From the NCBI GenBank assembly GCA_027016965.1, contig JALURI010000068.1, positions 1 to 5,754 of the forward strand: a stretch of 5,754 nt of DNA. The letters are read 5' to 3'. Positions within the stretch are counted from its first letter, which is position 1. Every line of letters begins with the position of its first letter. The notes under the pieces were generated by a model that saw only the letters and a list, made by a program, of their open reading frames with translations, was not told where the DNA came from and searched no databases. A program made the position numbers and the translations under genes. Source of the stretch: Geoglobus sp. Its GTDB lineage: Archaea; Halobacteriota; Archaeoglobi; Archaeoglobales; Archaeoglobaceae. Positions 4,932 through 5,754 of this stretch are shown one piece after another.

Positions 4932-5585
4932 ATGAACCTGATACTTCTCGGTCCTCCAGGGGCAGGAAAGGGAACACAGGCAAAGAGAATAGTTGAAAAA
5001 TGCGGAATTCCTCAGATTTCCACAGGTGACATGTTCAGAGAGGCTGTTTCAAAGGGCACAGAGCTTGGCAGGAAGGCAAGAGAATATATGGACAGGGGAG
5101 AGCTGGTCCCGGATGAGATTGTCATAGGAATCGTAAGAGAAAGACTCTCTCAGGATGACTGCTCAAAGGGTTTCATTCTCGATGGATTTCCAAGGACTAT
5201 AAACCAGGCTGAGGCTCTTGATGAGATGCTGGACGACATGAGCAGGAAGATAGATGCCGTAATCAACATAGTCGTTCCTGATGAGGAGATAATAAAAAGA
5301 ATAGTTTTTAGAAGAACATGCAAGAGCTGTGGAGCTGTTTACAACGTGATCTACAGTCCTCCAAAGGTTGAGGGGAAGTGTGACAAATGCGGTGGAGAGC
5401 TTTATCAGAGGGATGATGATAAAGAGGAAACTGTAAAAGAGAGACTGAGAGTTTACAGAGAGCAGACCGAGCCCCTAATCCAGTACTACAGCCAGAAAGG
5501 AGTTGTGAATGATATAGACGGAACAAAAAGCATAGATGAGGTCTGGAAACAGATTGAGGGAGTTCTGGAAAGCATCAGATCCTGA
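4932..5585 (+). CDS. adk: Adenylate kinase, long form with zinc-binding LID
   Basis: A 217-residue cytoplasmic enzyme that interconverts ATP + AMP and 2 ADP. It begins directly with the core strand, [16 protein letters not shown], with the P-loop at 7-15. The AMP site is shown by STGDM (30-34) and DGFPRT (84-89). The LID (about 126-163) is the long type and holds four cysteines, Cys130/Cys133 and Cys150/Cys153, in CxxC pairs that bind structural zinc in relatives. Catalytic arginines are visible at R127/R128, R160 and R171/R173. Length is typical. This bacterial-like long form differs from the short AdkA type of methanogens and Sulfolobales, but closely matches what I recall of the Archaeoglobus enzyme. 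Only one ATG fits the fold. It is separated from the ASCH gene by 55 bases and overlaps a convergent gene at its 3' end. Confidence 0.97.
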   Translation: MNLILLGPPGAGKGTQAKRIVEKCGIPQISTGDMFREAVSKGTELGRKAREYMDRGELVPDEIVIGIVRERLSQDDCSKGFILDGFPRTINQAEALDEMLDDMSRKIDAVINIVVPDEEIIKRIVFRRTCKSCGAVYNVIYSPPKVEGKCDKCGGELYQRDDDKEETVKERLRVYREQTEPLIQYYSQKGVVNDIDGTKSIDEVWKQIEGVLESIRS

Positions 5586-5754
5586 TTGACTCAACTCCCT
5601 CTCCTTCCCTCCTTTCAGAAACCCAGCTGAAAGCAAGTTCGATTATTTTTCTGTTTCTCCTCAAAAAGTGGTCTCCGTTCTCAACCCTGACAAATTTTTT
5701 TGGTGGCTTTGATTTTTCGTAAATTTTCAGTCCGTGAGAAATCGGAACAACATC
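5575..5754 (-). CDS. Alpha/beta-hydrolase, C-terminal fragment
   Basis: The last 59 codons of a minus-strand gene that enters from the right edge. The fragment begins [18 protein letters not shown] and continues [13 protein letters not shown], the usual end of an alpha/beta-hydrolase: the 'D..VP..hg..lye' segment near the acid member of the triad, then the strand and loop with the catalytic His (His29 of the fragment, in ENGDHFL), then a final helix IIELAFSWV. The acid residue is either the first Asp here or lies just outside the window. Substrate (ester, lipid or thioester) cannot be told. The stop (5575-5577) lies within the end of adk, so the two convergent genes overlap by 11 bases. The last 10 residues are charged and low in complexity, as the strand is purine-rich there. 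Confidence 0.75.
   Translation of the reverse strand, partial: DVVPISHGLKIYEKSKPPKKFVRVENGDHFLRRNRKIIELAFSWVSERREGEGVESIRI

Noticed and set aside
5586..5620. Pyrimidine-rich plus-strand stretch after adk as a terminator
   Set aside because: It is mixed C and T without a T-run, and is explained as the antisense of the purine-rich end of the hydrolase gene.

Overview
The window looks like ordinary chromosome from a thermophilic euryarchaeon, most likely a member of the Archaeoglobales. This is inferred from an archaeal-type CobY in place of bacterial CobU, a zinc-LID adenylate kinase that resembles my recollection of the Archaeoglobus enzyme, heavy use of AGA/AGG (Arg) and ATA (Ile) codons, archaeal TATA/BRE-like promoters, GGAGGTG-type ribosome sites, and several genes that look leaderless. 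No mobile element, CRISPR array, rRNA or tRNA was found.

Left part, minus strand. The window opens inside the 5' end of a class III CoA-transferase (CaiB/BaiF) gene, whose only workable start appears to be CTG behind a strong ribosome site. Then come an intergenic stretch (146-392) with two adjacent stem-loops, a single-domain universal stress protein gene (393-782), and a second intergenic stretch (783-1067) with repeats and a T-run terminator candidate.

Centre, minus strand. A tight operon reads cobS > cobY > pcm (2918 down to 1068) with overlapping genes. CobY activates adenosylcobinamide phosphate with GTP and CobS joins the activated corrinoid to the lower-ligand nucleoside, so together they carry out late cobamide assembly. 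pcm encodes an L-isoaspartyl repair methyltransferase co-transcribed with them.

Right part, plus strand. Divergent from cobS across about 70 bases lies a second tight operon with ATGA overlaps: a 69-residue winged-helix protein, a radical SAM enzyme with a TRAM-like tail (function unknown), and an ASCH (PUA-like) protein with a C-terminal helix-turn-helix. This is the least understood part of the window and may be an RNA-modifying or RNA-regulatory module. Adenylate kinase follows with its own probable promoter. A convergent alpha/beta-hydrolase gene, cut by the window edge, overlaps the adk 3' end by 11 bases.

The cobS/winged-helix intergenic region has two outward-facing TATA-like boxes, each spaced so that transcription would begin at the start codon, with a perfect TTGCGCAA palindrome between them. 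It is the best candidate control site in the window.
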